From positions 186,001 through 250,000 of the forward strand of contig NZ_JALGRF010000007.1 of the NCBI RefSeq assembly GCF_022815725.1: 64,000 nt of DNA, given 5' to 3'. Numbering within the stretch: the stretch's first letter is position 1; each line of letters begins with the position of its first letter. Of this stretch, positions 17,224 through 25,715 are shown piece by piece. A program made the translations under genes and the position numbers. Source of the DNA: Streptomyces sp. APSN-46.1. GTDB lineage: Bacteria; Actinomycetota; Actinomycetes; Streptomycetales; Streptomycetaceae. The notes under the pieces are model-generated. The model worked only from the letters and a program-made list of their open reading frames with translations. It had not been told where the DNA came from and ran no database searches.

Positions 17224-18294
17224 ATGACTACTACGTACGCTGTACTTAGTGAGGGGCTGGAGAAGAGCTACGGAGAGGTCCACGCCCTGCGCGGGCTGGA
17301 CCTGGCGGTGCCCGAGGGAACGGTCTGCGGCCTCCTCGGCCCGAACGGCGCGGGCAAGACCACCGCCGTCCGGATCCTCACCACCCTCACCGCGCCCACC
17401 GGCGGCCGCGCCCTCGTGGCGGGCCACGACGTCACCCGCGACCCTGCCCTCGTACGCCGGGCCATCGGGGTCACCGGCCAGTACGCCTCGGTGGACGGGG
17501 ATCTGACCGGCCGGGAGAACCTGCGCCTGTTCGCCCGCCTCGCGGGACTGCGCGGGCACGCCGGGCGGGCCCGCGCCGACGAGCTGCTGGAGCGGCTCGG
17601 ACTCACCGAGGCCGCCGACCGGGTGTCCGCCACCTGGTCGGGCGGCATGCGGCGGCGCCTCGACCTGGCCGCCGGGCTGATCACCCGCCCCCGGGTGCTG
17701 TTCCTCGACGAGCCCACCACCGGCCTCGATCCGGCGGCCCGCGGCCAGATCTGGGAGGCCGTGCGGGAACTCGTCGACAAGGGGGACGAGGGCACCTCGG
17801 TGCTGCTCACCACCCAGTACCTGGAGGAGGCCGACCGGCTCGCCGACGACATCGTGGTGGCCGACCGGGGGCGGGCCGTCGCCACCGGCACCCCGGCCGA
17901 ACTCAAGGCCCGGATCGGCGCCCACGCCGAGGTCACCGTCGCCGCCCCCGAGGCCCTCGCGGGCGCCGCCGTCGTACTCGACCAGCTCACCGGAGGGCGG
18001 CCCGTACTGGACGAGGAGCGCCTCACCGTCGGCGTCACCGTGCCGGAGGCCGGGCTCACCCTGCCCCGGATCATCCGCGCCCTCGACGCCGCCGGGGTCG
18101 CGGTGACCGACGCGAGCCTGCGGCCGCCCACCCTCGACGAGGTGTTCCTGCGCCTCACCCAGGTCCGCACCGCCCACGAGCCCGCCGCCCAGCCCAACAA
18201 GCGCAACGAGCCCGACGAGCCCGGCACGCCCAACGAACCCCACGCGCCCCACCCGCCCCACGCGCCCCACGAGATCGAGGAGCACGCGGCATGA
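17224..18294 (+). CDS. ABC exporter ATP-binding protein (DrrA type)
   Basis: A 356-residue ATPase of the drug-resistance DrrA group. Walker A is GPNGAGKT at about residues 39-46, the signature is WSGGMRRRLDLAAGL and Walker B is VLFLDEPTTGLDP. The DrrA-type C-terminal extension ends in DEVFLRLT. A low-complexity tail rich in Asn, Glu, Pro and His (short PNEPHAPH-like repeats) follows and seems to be a local expansion. The ATG at 17224 has only a weak AGGGTG before it and a -10-like box 7 bases upstream, so the message may be leaderless. Its stop overlaps the permease start (ATGA at 18291-18294). Confidence 0.94.
   Translation: MTTTYAVLSEGLEKSYGEVHALRGLDLAVPEGTVCGLLGPNGAGKTTAVRILTTLTAPTGGRALVAGHDVTRDPALVRRAIGVTGQYASVDGDLTGRENLRLFARLAGLRGHAGRARADELLERLGLTEAADRVSATWSGGMRRRLDLAAGLITRPRVLFLDEPTTGLDPAARGQIWEAVRELVDKGDEGTSVLLTTQYLEEADRLADDIVVADRGRAVATGTPAELKARIGAHAEVTVAAPEALAGAAVVLDQLTGGRPVLDEERLTVGVTVPEAGLTLPRIIRALDAAGVAVTDASLRPPTLDEVFLRLTQVRTAHEPAAQPNKRNEPDEPGTPNEPHAPHPPHAPHEIEEHAA
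17230..17250. promoter_or_regulatory. Operator O2 inside the first codons of the ABC ATPase gene
   Basis: ACTACGTAC (17230-17238), GCT, GTACTTAGT (17242-17250) is a 9-bp dyad with one mismatch, the better of the two sites. It covers codons 3-9 of the ATPase gene. Its position downstream of the presumed start point suggests a block to elongation or looping with O1. Confidence 0.65.
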
Positions 18295-19079
18295 GCGCCC
18301 TGCTGTCGGACGGCGGCGCCGTCCTCACCCGCCAGTTGCAGAAGGCCCGGCACGCCCCGGCGCTGCTGGTCCTCACCCAGACCATGCCGATCACCATGCT
18401 GCTGTTCTTCGGCTACGTCTTCGGCAGCGCGCTCGCCATGCCGGGCTCGGAGTACCGCGAGTTCCTGGTGCCCGGCCTGCTCGCCGCGACCGCCGCCGGC
18501 GGGCTGATGACCGGCATGTTCACCGCCGCGCAGGATGCCCACCGCGGGGTGATGGACCGGTTCCTGACCCTGCCGATGAGCCGTGGCGCCGTGCCGCTCG
18601 GACAGACCGCGGCCGACCTGCTGACCACGGCGGTCGGGACGGTTCCGCTGATGCTGGTCGGCCTGGCCATGGGCTGGCGCGTCGAGAACGGGGCGGCGGG
18701 CGCGGTCGGCGCCTTCGGTGTGCTGCTGCTGTTCCGCTTCGCCATGGCCTGGGTGGGCACCTACCTGGGCCTGATCAGCGCGAGCGAGGAGGCGGCCGGC
18801 CAGCTCGGCAGCGCCACCTTCGTACTGCCGCTGCTGTCCAGCGCGTATCTGCCGACCGCCGGGATGCCGTCGTGGCTGCGCACGGTCGCCGAGTGGAACC
18901 CGATCAGCGCGGTCGCGTCGGCGGTGCGCGAGCTGTGCGGCAACACCGGCGCCGGGGCGGCGGCGGGCGCGGCCTGGCCGGCGGCGCACCCCGTGGCCGG
19001 GGCGGTGGTCTGGTCCCTCGCGCTGCTGGTCGTCTTCGTACCGCTGACCGCGCGCCGGTTCGCGCGCGGCCGGGACTGA
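18291..19079 (+). CDS. ABC-2-type exporter permease (DrrB type)
   Basis: A 262-residue inner-membrane protein with about six hydrophobic helices: ITMLLFFGYVFGSAL, FLVPGLLAATAAGGLMTGMFTAAQD, VGTVPLMLVGLAMGW and a last VVWSLALLVVFVPL. The motif DRFLTLPMSRGAV between helices is characteristic of ABC-2 permeases. It is coupled to the ATPase gene by a 4-base overlap, so the two form one exporter, probably for a hydrophobic drug or metabolite, controlled by the divergent TetR protein. The substrate is unknown. Confidence 0.93.
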   Translation: MSALLSDGGAVLTRQLQKARHAPALLVLTQTMPITMLLFFGYVFGSALAMPGSEYREFLVPGLLAATAAGGLMTGMFTAAQDAHRGVMDRFLTLPMSRGAVPLGQTAADLLTTAVGTVPLMLVGLAMGWRVENGAAGAVGAFGVLLLFRFAMAWVGTYLGLISASEEAAGQLGSATFVLPLLSSAYLPTAGMPSWLRTVAEWNPISAVASAVRELCGNTGAGAAAGAAWPAAHPVAGAVVWSLALLVVFVPLTARRFARGRD

Positions 19080-19108
19080 GTAACATAAGCACGCAAATGC
19101 TACGAACA

Positions 19109-19126
19109 GCGGGGTGTTCGCCCCGC
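19109..19126. terminator. Hairpin after the exporter operon
   Basis: GCGGGG (19109-19114), loop TGTTCG, CCCCGC (19121-19126) is a perfect 6-bp GC stem 30 bases after the permease stop. No T-run follows, as is usual for Streptomyces hairpin terminators. Confidence 0.5.
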
Positions 19127-19169
19127 ATACGGGTGACAGTCCTGGGCCTGATCCAGTAGGCAGGGGCCC

Positions 19170-20414
19170 ATGGCTACCGAACCTGCCCCCGACCGCCTTC
19201 CAGGCCCCCTTCCCGGCCCCGCTCCCGATCCGCTGCCGCTCGACGGTGTCACCGTCGTCGCCGTCGAACAGGCCGTCTCGGCCCCCTTCGCCACCCGCCA
19301 GCTCGCCGACCTCGGGGCCAGGGTGGTCAAGGTCGAGCGTCCCGACGGCGGCGACTTCGCGCGCGCCTACGACACCGCGGCGCACGGCCTCGCCTCGCAC
19401 TTCGTGTGGTGCAACCGCGGCAAGGAGTCGATCGCGCTCGACCTGAAGGATCCGCGCGGCCGGGAGGTCCTGCACGGACTGCTCGACGGCGCCGACGTCT
19501 TCGTGCAGAACCTCGCGCACGGGGCCGCCGCCCGGCTCGGACTGGACTCGGCCGCGCTGTGCGCCCGCTACCCGAGGCTGGTCGCCGTGGACATCTCCGG
19601 CTACGGCGCGCAGGGCCCGTACGCCCACAAGCGCGCCTACGACATGCTCGTGCAGTGCGAGGCGGGGCTGGTGTCGGTGACCGGCACCCCGGAGCAGCCC
19701 GTCAAGGCGGGGATCCCGGCGGCGGACATCGCGGCGGCCATGTACGCCTTCTCGGGCGTGCTCGCGGCCCTGCTGCGGCGCGGGGTCACCGGGCGCGGCG
19801 GCCGCGTGGAGGTGTCGATGCTGGACGCGCTCGCCGAGTGGATGGGACACCCGCTGCACCACACGATGCACGGCGGGGAGCAGCCCGTACGGACGGGTCT
19901 CGCGCACGCGGTGATCGCGCCCTACGACGCCTATCCGACGGCGGACGGGGACCGGGTGCTGCTGTCGGTGCAGAACGACCGGGAGTGGCGCCGGCTCGCC
20001 GAACAGGTACTGGAGCGCCCGGAGTTGGCGGACGACCCGGCGTACGCGACGAACGCGGCACGGACCCGGGGCCGCGAGAAGACCGACGCCGCGGTGGCCG
20101 AGGCGCTGGGCCGGCTGGACGCGGAGCGGGCGGTCGAGCGGCTGGAGGCGGCGGGTATCGCCTGCGCGCGGCTGAACTCGGTGGCCCGGCTGGCGGGGCA
20201 TCCGCAGCTGGCGGCGCGCGACCGCTGGCGGGAGGTGGGTTCACCGGCCGGACCGCTGCGGGCGCTGCTTCCGCCGATCGGGCTGCCGGGCGGCGCGGCA
20301 CCGCGCATGGGCGCGGTGCCCGCTCTCGGCGAACACACCGAGGCCCTGCTGCGCGCCCTGGGGATGACGGGCGCGCAGATCACGGCACTGCGCCGGGACG
20401 GTGTGATCGCCTGA
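19170..20414 (+). CDS. CaiB/BaiF-family CoA-transferase
   Basis: A 414-residue class III CoA-transferase that would move CoA between carboxylic acids through a glutamyl or aspartyl anhydride. The family start LDGVTVVAVEQAVSAPFATRQLADLGARVVKVE is clear, followed by NRGKESIALDLKDPRGRE and DISGYGAQGPYAHKRAYDML, where the Asp in AYDML is the expected catalytic residue. Also present are GIPAADIAAAMYAFSGVLAALL and VSMLDALAEWM. An N-terminal Pro-rich stretch of about 20 residues precedes the domain. No CoA ligase or dehydrogenase adjoins it, so the acid substrate is unknown. Confidence 0.92.
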   Translation: MATEPAPDRLPGPLPGPAPDPLPLDGVTVVAVEQAVSAPFATRQLADLGARVVKVERPDGGDFARAYDTAAHGLASHFVWCNRGKESIALDLKDPRGREVLHGLLDGADVFVQNLAHGAAARLGLDSAALCARYPRLVAVDISGYGAQGPYAHKRAYDMLVQCEAGLVSVTGTPEQPVKAGIPAADIAAAMYAFSGVLAALLRRGVTGRGGRVEVSMLDALAEWMGHPLHHTMHGGEQPVRTGLAHAVIAPYDAYPTADGDRVLLSVQNDREWRRLAEQVLERPELADDPAYATNAARTRGREKTDAAVAEALGRLDAERAVERLEAAGIACARLNSVARLAGHPQLAARDRWREVGSPAGPLRALLPPIGLPGGAAPRMGAVPALGEHTEALLRALGMTGAQITALRRDGVIA

Positions 20415-20489
20415 GGCCGGAAGGTACGCCGGGGAAAGGGGACGAGGGGCCGGGTCGCGACCGGTCAACCGGCCGCACTTCGGGGCCAG

Positions 20490-20759
20490 TTACGAGCGGC
20501 GGCTACCGAAGAGCGTGCGACGCAGCCGCCGCAGCGGCGCGAAGAGCGCGACGCGCGCGCTCCGGCTCCGCAGGACGTGCGTGTGGTCGCGGGAGGTGAG
20601 CTCGCGCATCAGCAGGGTCGCCTCGGCCGTCTCGTGGTGCGGGACGGCGGGACCGCCCAGCACGGCGAGGTGGCGGTCGAGGCGCGAGCTGGTCGCGCTG
20701 CTGCCGCAGGTGATGGCAGGCACGCGGGGCGGCCTGCTGCGCAATGCTATCTGTTCCAT
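20490..20759 (-). CDS. Small conserved actinobacterial protein, unknown function
   Basis: An 89-residue basic protein rich in Arg and Ser, with sequences such as RLDRHLAVLGGPAVPHHETAEATLLMRELTSRDHTHV and a C-terminal LFAPLRRLRRTLFGSRR. It has one Cys and no membrane helix. The ATG at 20759 has a GGGGAG just upstream. I remember close relatives of this size in other Streptomyces genomes, which argues for a real gene. The basic amphipathic C-terminus could bind membrane or nucleic acid, but no function is known to me. Confidence 0.68.
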   Translation of the reverse strand: MEQIALRSRPPRVPAITCGSSATSSRLDRHLAVLGGPAVPHHETAEATLLMRELTSRDHTHVLRSRSARVALFAPLRRLRRTLFGSRRS

Positions 20760-21020
20760 GTCTCTCCCCACCCGTACGAGGGCACCCGGCCCGGGCAGGG
20801 TAACCCTATCGCCCCGGCGTCGCGCTCGGGTATCCCGGGCGTGTGAATTACCCCTGCTTCTACGGGTAGTTGACGATTACTCAGTGGAGTCGCCCGTTAC
20901 TCTCCGCACAAATCCGGCGCTCCGGGGAGCGATACGGCGAACCGCGCCGCGGGAGGAGCCGGAAAGCCCGCTCTGCGCTAACTTGGAGTGATCGCCCGGT
21001 GGCACACATGGGGGTCTCGC

Positions 21021-22694
21021 GTGACGGAAGACATGGGTGACGACGGGCGTGTCATCGCCGGCCGGTACCGGTTGCTGGGCCCGCTGGGCCGCGGCGGCAT
21101 GGGCATCGTGTGGAGGGCCCGGGACGAGGTCCTGGGCCGCGAGGTCGCGGTCAAGGAGGTGCGGGCGCCCGCCGGGCTGGATCCGGCCGAGGTGGCCCGG
21201 ATGTACCGGCGCCTCGAACGGGAGGCCTGGGCGGCCGCCCGGATCTCGCACCGCGGGGTCGTGACGGTCTACGACGTGGCGACCGAGGACGGCCGGCCCT
21301 GGATCGTGATGGAGCTGGTGCGCGGGCTCTCACTGGCCGACGTACTGGAGGCCGAGGGACCGCTCACCCCGCAGCGGGCCGCGCACTTCGGGGAGCAGGT
21401 GCTGGCCGCCCTGCGTTCCGCGCACGAGGCGGGGGTGCTGCACCGGGACGTCAAGCCCGCCAACGTGCTGGTCGCCAATGACGGCCGGGTGGTGCTGAGC
21501 GACTTCGGGATCGCGCGCCTGGAGGGGTCCTCGGCGATCACGATGACCGGCGAGGTGGTCGGCTCCCCCGAATTCCTGGCGCCGGAGCGGGCGTTGGGGC
21601 GCGATCCGGGTCCCGAGTCGGATCTGTGGTCGCTCGGGGTGATGCTGTACCAGGCCGTGGAGGGGGTCTCCCCGTTCCGGCAGGACACCCCGCTGTCCAC
21701 GCTGCGCGCGGTGGTGGACGAGGAGTTGCCGCCGCCGCGCCGGGCCGGGCCGCTGGAGCCCGTACTGGAGGGGCTGCTGCGGAAGGACCCCGCCGAGCGG
21801 CTGTCGCCGGCGGAGGCGGCCCGGATGCTGCGGATCATCGGCGCGGGCGGGGACGTACGGACCACGGGCGGGGCGGTGTCCGGGCCGGACTCGCCGACGG
21901 CCGCCGCCCGCCACGGGCACGACCGGCCGGGCCGGCAGGGCGCGGTCCCGTACGGCACACCGCGCGGCGCGCCCACGGAGCGGGTGCCGGTGCCCGCTCC
22001 CTCGCAGCGTCCCCCCTCCGGGCCGCCGCCGCGCCAGGGGCGGGCCGGGCTGCTGCTGACCGTCGGGATCGTGGTGCTGCTGCTGGCGCTGGCGGCGCTG
22101 GGCTGGCTGCTGCTGAGGGAGCGCGACGGCGGCAGCGGCGGGGACGCCGGCCCGACGGGCGCGGCCACCACTTCGCCGTCCGTCTCGCCGAGCCCCTCGG
22201 CCTCGCCGTCGCCGCCCACCCCATCGGCTTCGGCGTCGGCATCGGCCTCCGGGAGCGCGCCCGCGCAGCAGGTGGCGGTGTACGTCCACACCGTGCGCGA
22301 CAGCTACCGCGGAACCTGCCCGCCGCCCGCGTCGGACACGCCCTCCTTCACCGCGACCGTCGAGCTCACCAGGGTTCCGGCCGCCTTGGAGTACCGCTGG
22401 GCCACCCGCGGCGGGGTCACCTCCGGTCCCGGCTGGCAGTCCCTCACGTTCGAGGCGGACGGCCCCAAGAGCCGGCAGTTGGAGCACGGCGAGCTCACCC
22501 ACCACCCGGACGCGACCTTCGAGGACGCGGTCCGGCTGGAGGTACGGGCGCCGGCGCGGGCGGCCTCGGAGTGGCTGGAGTTCTCCGTGACGTGCGAGGA
22601 GGAGACCCCGACGGGCGGGGCCTCCTCCCCCGGCACGACCGGTTCACCGGGCGCGACGGCGAGCGCGGCGCCGAGCGCGGAGGCCAGCCCTTAG
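21021..22694 (+). CDS. Transmembrane Ser/Thr protein kinase (PknB-like)
   Basis: A 557-residue receptor-type kinase. The cytoplasmic kinase domain (about residues 10-275) has the GRGGMGIV P-loop, Lys45 in AVKEV, the catalytic HRDVKPANVLV (Asp143), DFGIARLEG (Asp161) and the activation segment up to SPEFLAPER. A Pro-rich juxtamembrane region leads to one membrane helix at about 343-365. Outside lies a Ser/Pro/Ala linker and a roughly 110-residue domain with two cysteines, unlike PASTA repeats, which may bind a wall or solute ligand. GTG at 21021 is preferred; upstream codons are poor. Four 16-bp repeats follow the stop. Confidence 0.9.
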   Translation: MTEDMGDDGRVIAGRYRLLGPLGRGGMGIVWRARDEVLGREVAVKEVRAPAGLDPAEVARMYRRLEREAWAAARISHRGVVTVYDVATEDGRPWIVMELVRGLSLADVLEAEGPLTPQRAAHFGEQVLAALRSAHEAGVLHRDVKPANVLVANDGRVVLSDFGIARLEGSSAITMTGEVVGSPEFLAPERALGRDPGPESDLWSLGVMLYQAVEGVSPFRQDTPLSTLRAVVDEELPPPRRAGPLEPVLEGLLRKDPAERLSPAEAARMLRIIGAGGDVRTTGGAVSGPDSPTAAARHGHDRPGRQGAVPYGTPRGAPTERVPVPAPSQRPPSGPPPRQGRAGLLLTVGIVVLLLALAALGWLLLRERDGGSGGDAGPTGAATTSPSVSPSPSASPSPPTPSASASASASGSAPAQQVAVYVHTVRDSYRGTCPPPASDTPSFTATVELTRVPAALEYRWATRGGVTSGPGWQSLTFEADGPKSRQLEHGELTHHPDATFEDAVRLEVRAPARAASEWLEFSVTCEEETPTGGASSPGTTGSPGATASAAPSAEASP

Positions 22695-22701
22695 GCCGAT
22701 A

Positions 22702-22765
22702 GGCCGTTCGGCGCTTGGGCCGTTCGGCGCTTGGACCGTTCGGCGCTTAGGCCGTTCGGCGCTTA
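22702..22765. repeat. Four tandem 16-bp repeats after the kinase gene
   Basis: GGCCGTTCGGCGCTTR is repeated head to tail at 22702-22717, 22718-22733, 22734-22749 and 22750-22765, with only one or two substitutions. It begins 8 bases after the kinase stop, in the space between two convergent genes. Confidence 0.9.
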
Positions 22766-22806
22766 GGCCGCTCCGCGGCTCCGCCGCTCCGCCTCCCGGA
22801 CCTGGG

Positions 22807-23619
22807 TCAGGCCGCGTTGGTGAACACCGGCAGGTATCCGCCGGACTGTCCGGCGGCGGTGGGGTGGTACGACTCCCCGATGTTGAGCCAGTTGACGCTG
22901 TGCAGCCACGCGCTGCCGGAGCAGATCTCGTGGCCGGTGAAGGCACCGGCGACCGAGGCGAAGGTGAACCCGTGGTCGGCGGCCCGTTTGGCGATGGCGG
23001 CGTTCAGATAGTCGGCGGCACCGTTGATGGCGGAGCGCTCACCCTCGGTCAGCCCGGCGACGCAGGTGCCGTTCAGCTTGTAGAACCGGGGGTAGCCGAC
23101 GACGACGACCCGGGCGTTGGGCGAGCGGCTGTCGATGGCGGCGTAGACCTGGTCGAGCTTGCCGGGCAGGGTGGAGTCCACGTAGGCCTTGGCCTGGTTG
23201 ACGCGGCTTACGCAGGTGGATTCGGACTGGAGCACACAGGTCGTCATGACGTCAGAGAATCCCGCGTCGTTGCCGCCGACGGTGATGCTGACCAGGTCGG
23301 TGCCGGAGTTCAGCGGGCCGAGCTGGCCGGCGAGCACATCACCCGTACGGGCACCCGAGCAGGCGGTGAAGGAGAACGTCTGCGGGGAGTGCGCGGCGGC
23401 CCACAGGGCCGGGTAGGCGCGGCTGGTGCGCTTGCAGTCGCCGCTCCCGCTGTCGTAGTTGCCGGCGCCGACGCCGGAGGAGTACGAGTCGCCGAGGGCG
23501 ACGTAGCCGAAGTCGGCCTGGGCGGCGGCGGAGGCCTGGCCGGCGCCGAACAGGGCGGCGCCCGCGGCGAGTAAGAGGGAGGAGGTCAGGGCAGCGAGGC
23601 GCGGAATCTTCTTGCTCAT
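22807..23619 (-). CDS. Secreted SGNH/GDSL lipase
   Basis: A 270-residue extracellular esterase/lipase. Residues 1-32 are a signal peptide (MSKKIPR, hydrophobic core, GQASA). The mature part shows the SGNH blocks: ALGDSYSSG with nucleophile Ser45, the oxyanion Gly/Asn in SITVGGNDAGF, and the terminal SYHPTAAG with the catalytic His. Six cysteines suit an extracellular fold. It resembles the S. rimosus lipase and S. coelicolor SCO1725 group, from memory. The start has AAGGAG at proper spacing. It stands alone between the kinase and the AAA ATPase. Confidence 0.93.
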   Translation of the reverse strand: MSKKIPRLAALTSSLLLAAGAALFGAGQASAAAQADFGYVALGDSYSSGVGAGNYDSGSGDCKRTSRAYPALWAAAHSPQTFSFTACSGARTGDVLAGQLGPLNSGTDLVSITVGGNDAGFSDVMTTCVLQSESTCVSRVNQAKAYVDSTLPGKLDQVYAAIDSRSPNARVVVVGYPRFYKLNGTCVAGLTEGERSAINGAADYLNAAIAKRAADHGFTFASVAGAFTGHEICSGSAWLHSVNWLNIGESYHPTAAGQSGGYLPVFTNAA

Positions 23620-23672
23620 GTGTACGGCTCCTTGTGGGGGTTACTCCTGAGTCCGTGGTACAAGCAGCCGCG

Positions 23673-23697
23673 CTTGGCTGGAAGTGTTCATGCCAAG
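23673..23697. promoter_or_regulatory. Inverted repeat in the lipase/ATPase divergent interval
   Basis: CTTGGC (23673-23678) and GCCAAG (23692-23697) flank a 13-base spacer, 54 bases upstream of the lipase start. The arms are short, so this may be an operator or chance. The rest of this 200-base interval shows no gene. Confidence 0.3.
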
Positions 23698-23819
23698 AAT
23701 GTTCGGGGCAGAGTTATGGCCCGAATCTTCACTCCCGGGGTGTTTGAAGAGGGAACTTGGGCACCCGATCCAGCGAAACACGGGTGCATGGGGGCAGTTC
23801 GTGCCGGATCATGGGCGCC

Positions 23820-24929
23820 ATGTCAGCCACCGCAGACGATCCACACCACGCGCTGCCGATCCGGCTCAACGTCGACGACAGCGATTCACCGTCGGATGTC
23901 GTCGACGCGCTGTTCCTCGGCCGGTTCGCGTCCGGCGAGCAGCCGTACTCGCACAGCGTGACGATCGAGCGGGTGAAGGCGGAGGCGACCCTGCTGCCGC
24001 CCGAAGCGACCGTGCTGCGCTCGGCGCGCGACAGCGACCGGAGCGCCACGCTCGCCGAGGGCGAGGGCTGGACGATGCTCGTCTCGCGCTGGAGCCGGGG
24101 CGCGGACGTCACGGTGACGGCGGTCAGCGACGAACTCGCCGCCGACGTGCTCGGCAAGGCCACGGAGGGGGCGCAGGACGAGCCCGAACCGCAGCCGGAG
24201 AACGTCACGATGGGGTTCTGGTACGTCTCCCCGCGCCGCGGCCCGTACCGGACGACCCGGCAGATCGCGGCCGGCACCTGGGCGGAGGTCCGGCCCAACT
24301 ACACCGCGCCGGTGGCCGGGGCGATGGACCGGCTGATGAAGGTCACCCCGGACGACATCGCGGGCCGGCTGCTGTTGCTGCACGGGCCTCCGGGGACGGG
24401 GAAGACCTCCGCCCTGCGCACGCTGGCGCGGTCGTGGCGGGACTGGTGCCAGGTGGACTGCGTGCTGGACCCGGAGCGGCTGTTCAACGACGTGGGCTAC
24501 CTGATGGACATCGCGATCGGCGAGGACGAGGGCACGGCCAAGGGACGGTGGCGGCTGCTGCTCCTGGAGGACTGCGACGAGCTGATCCGCGGCGAGGCCC
24601 GCCACACGGCCGGCCAGGCGCTGTCCCGGCTGCTCAACCTGACGGACGGACTGCTGGGCCAGGGCCGCAACGTCCTGGTCGGGGTCACGACCAACGAGGA
24701 CCTGGAACGGCTGCACCCGGCGGTGGTCCGCCCCGGCCGCTGCCTGGCCCGCATCGAGGTGGGCCGGCTGACCCACGGCGAGGCGGTGGACTGGCTGGGT
24801 ACGGACGAGGGGGTGTCCCGCGAGGGCGCGACCCTGGCCGAACTCTTCGCCCTGCGGCGCGGTACGGGCCCGGCGGCGCTGCTGCCTCCGCAGGGGCAGC
24901 ACGGCGCGGAGGCGGGGCTGTACCTGTAG
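23820..24929 (+). CDS. DUF5925-type AAA ATPase
   Basis: A 369-residue cytoplasmic ATPase. The first 160 residues are the actinobacterial N-terminal domain I know as DUF5925 (LPIRLNVDDSDSPSDVVDALFLGRFASGEQPY, MGFWYVSPRRGPYRTTRQI). The AAA core has Walker A GPPGTGKTS at 189-197, Walker B LLLLEDCDEL at about 246-255, a sensor-1 region VLVGVTTNEDL and the arginine-rich VVRPGRC. I chose ATG 23820; ATG 23811 is nine bases earlier. The role is unknown; AAA proteins of this type remodel protein complexes. A nitrobindin-like gene follows on the same strand after 158 bases. Confidence 0.88.
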   Translation: MSATADDPHHALPIRLNVDDSDSPSDVVDALFLGRFASGEQPYSHSVTIERVKAEATLLPPEATVLRSARDSDRSATLAEGEGWTMLVSRWSRGADVTVTAVSDELAADVLGKATEGAQDEPEPQPENVTMGFWYVSPRRGPYRTTRQIAAGTWAEVRPNYTAPVAGAMDRLMKVTPDDIAGRLLLLHGPPGTGKTSALRTLARSWRDWCQVDCVLDPERLFNDVGYLMDIAIGEDEGTAKGRWRLLLLEDCDELIRGEARHTAGQALSRLLNLTDGLLGQGRNVLVGVTTNEDLERLHPAVVRPGRCLARIEVGRLTHGEAVDWLGTDEGVSREGATLAELFALRRGTGPAALLPPQGQHGAEAGLYL

Positions 24930-25087
24930 GCGGTGGCGCGAAGGCGACGGCGCGCGCGGGGGCGCGGGGAGCGCGCGGGCCGGGCCGGGCGCCGACGACA
25001 ATGGGCCACGGCCGAAGGCCCCCGTCGACCGCGACCACCGCCCCCCACCACCGCCCCCGGGGGGCATACCGAACAGGAGAGCGCACC

Positions 25088-25630
25088 GTGCCCGAGCCGG
25101 CGCAGGAGAATCCGTACCCCGACAGCCACATCCTCGGCGAGGGCCCCGAACCGCACCCGCAGCTGCGGCCGGTGCTGCCCCTCCTGGGGCGCTGGCACGG
25201 CCGCGGACGCGGCGAGTATCCGACCCTGGAGCAGGGATTCCGGTACGAGCAGGAGATCACTTTCAGCCACGACGGTAGGCCGTTCCTGCGCTACGAATCG
25301 CGCGCGTGGCTGATCGACGAGTCCGGGACGGCGCTGCGCCCGTCGGGCCGGGAGAGCGGGTGGTGGCGGATCATGCCGGACGCCTCGCTGGAGGTCGTCC
25401 TCGCGCACCCCACCGGAATCGTGGAGACGTACGTCGGCCAGGTGTCCGGGACGGAGATCGAGATGGCGACCGACACCGTGGCGCGCACGCCCCGGGCCAA
25501 GGAGGTGACCGCCATGCGGCGCCGGTACGCCTTCCAGGACGGAGAGCTGACGATCACGCAGGACATGGCGGCGATGGGACAGCCGATGCGGCACCACCTC
25601 CAGGCGCGGCTCCAGCCGCACAAGCCCTGA
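25088..25630 (+). CDS. Nitrobindin / FABP-like heme-binding protein
   Basis: A 180-residue beta-barrel protein of the nitrobindin (THAP4-like, DUF1794) family. The diagnostic N-terminal GxWxGxGxG motif appears as LGRWHGRGRGEYPT. A later RPSGRESGWWRIMPDASLEVVLAHPTGIVETYVG matches the barrel core, and the C-terminal part carries MRHHLQARL, with a histidine in the region of the heme ligand. Family members bind ferric heme and may handle nitric oxide or peroxynitrite. GTG at 25088 follows AGGAG. The gene is followed by 14-bp tandem repeats. Confidence 0.88.
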   Translation: MPEPAQENPYPDSHILGEGPEPHPQLRPVLPLLGRWHGRGRGEYPTLEQGFRYEQEITFSHDGRPFLRYESRAWLIDESGTALRPSGRESGWWRIMPDASLEVVLAHPTGIVETYVGQVSGTEIEMATDTVARTPRAKEVTAMRRRYAFQDGELTITQDMAAMGQPMRHHLQARLQPHKP

Positions 25631-25635
25631 CCCGG

Positions 25636-25698
25636 GAGGCGCCACTCGCGAGCGCCACTCGCGAGGCGCCATCCGGGAGGCGCCACTCGGGAGGCGCC
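25636..25698. repeat. 14-bp GAGGCGCCACTCGG tandem repeats between convergent genes
   Basis: Copies at 25636-25649, 25650-25662 (one base short), 25663-25676, 25677-25690 and a partial at 25691-25698. They begin 6 bases after the nitrobindin stop and end 17 bases before the stop of the leftward GntR gene. Confidence 0.88.
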
Positions 25699-25715
25699 CG
25701 CCCCTGACCAGGGGA

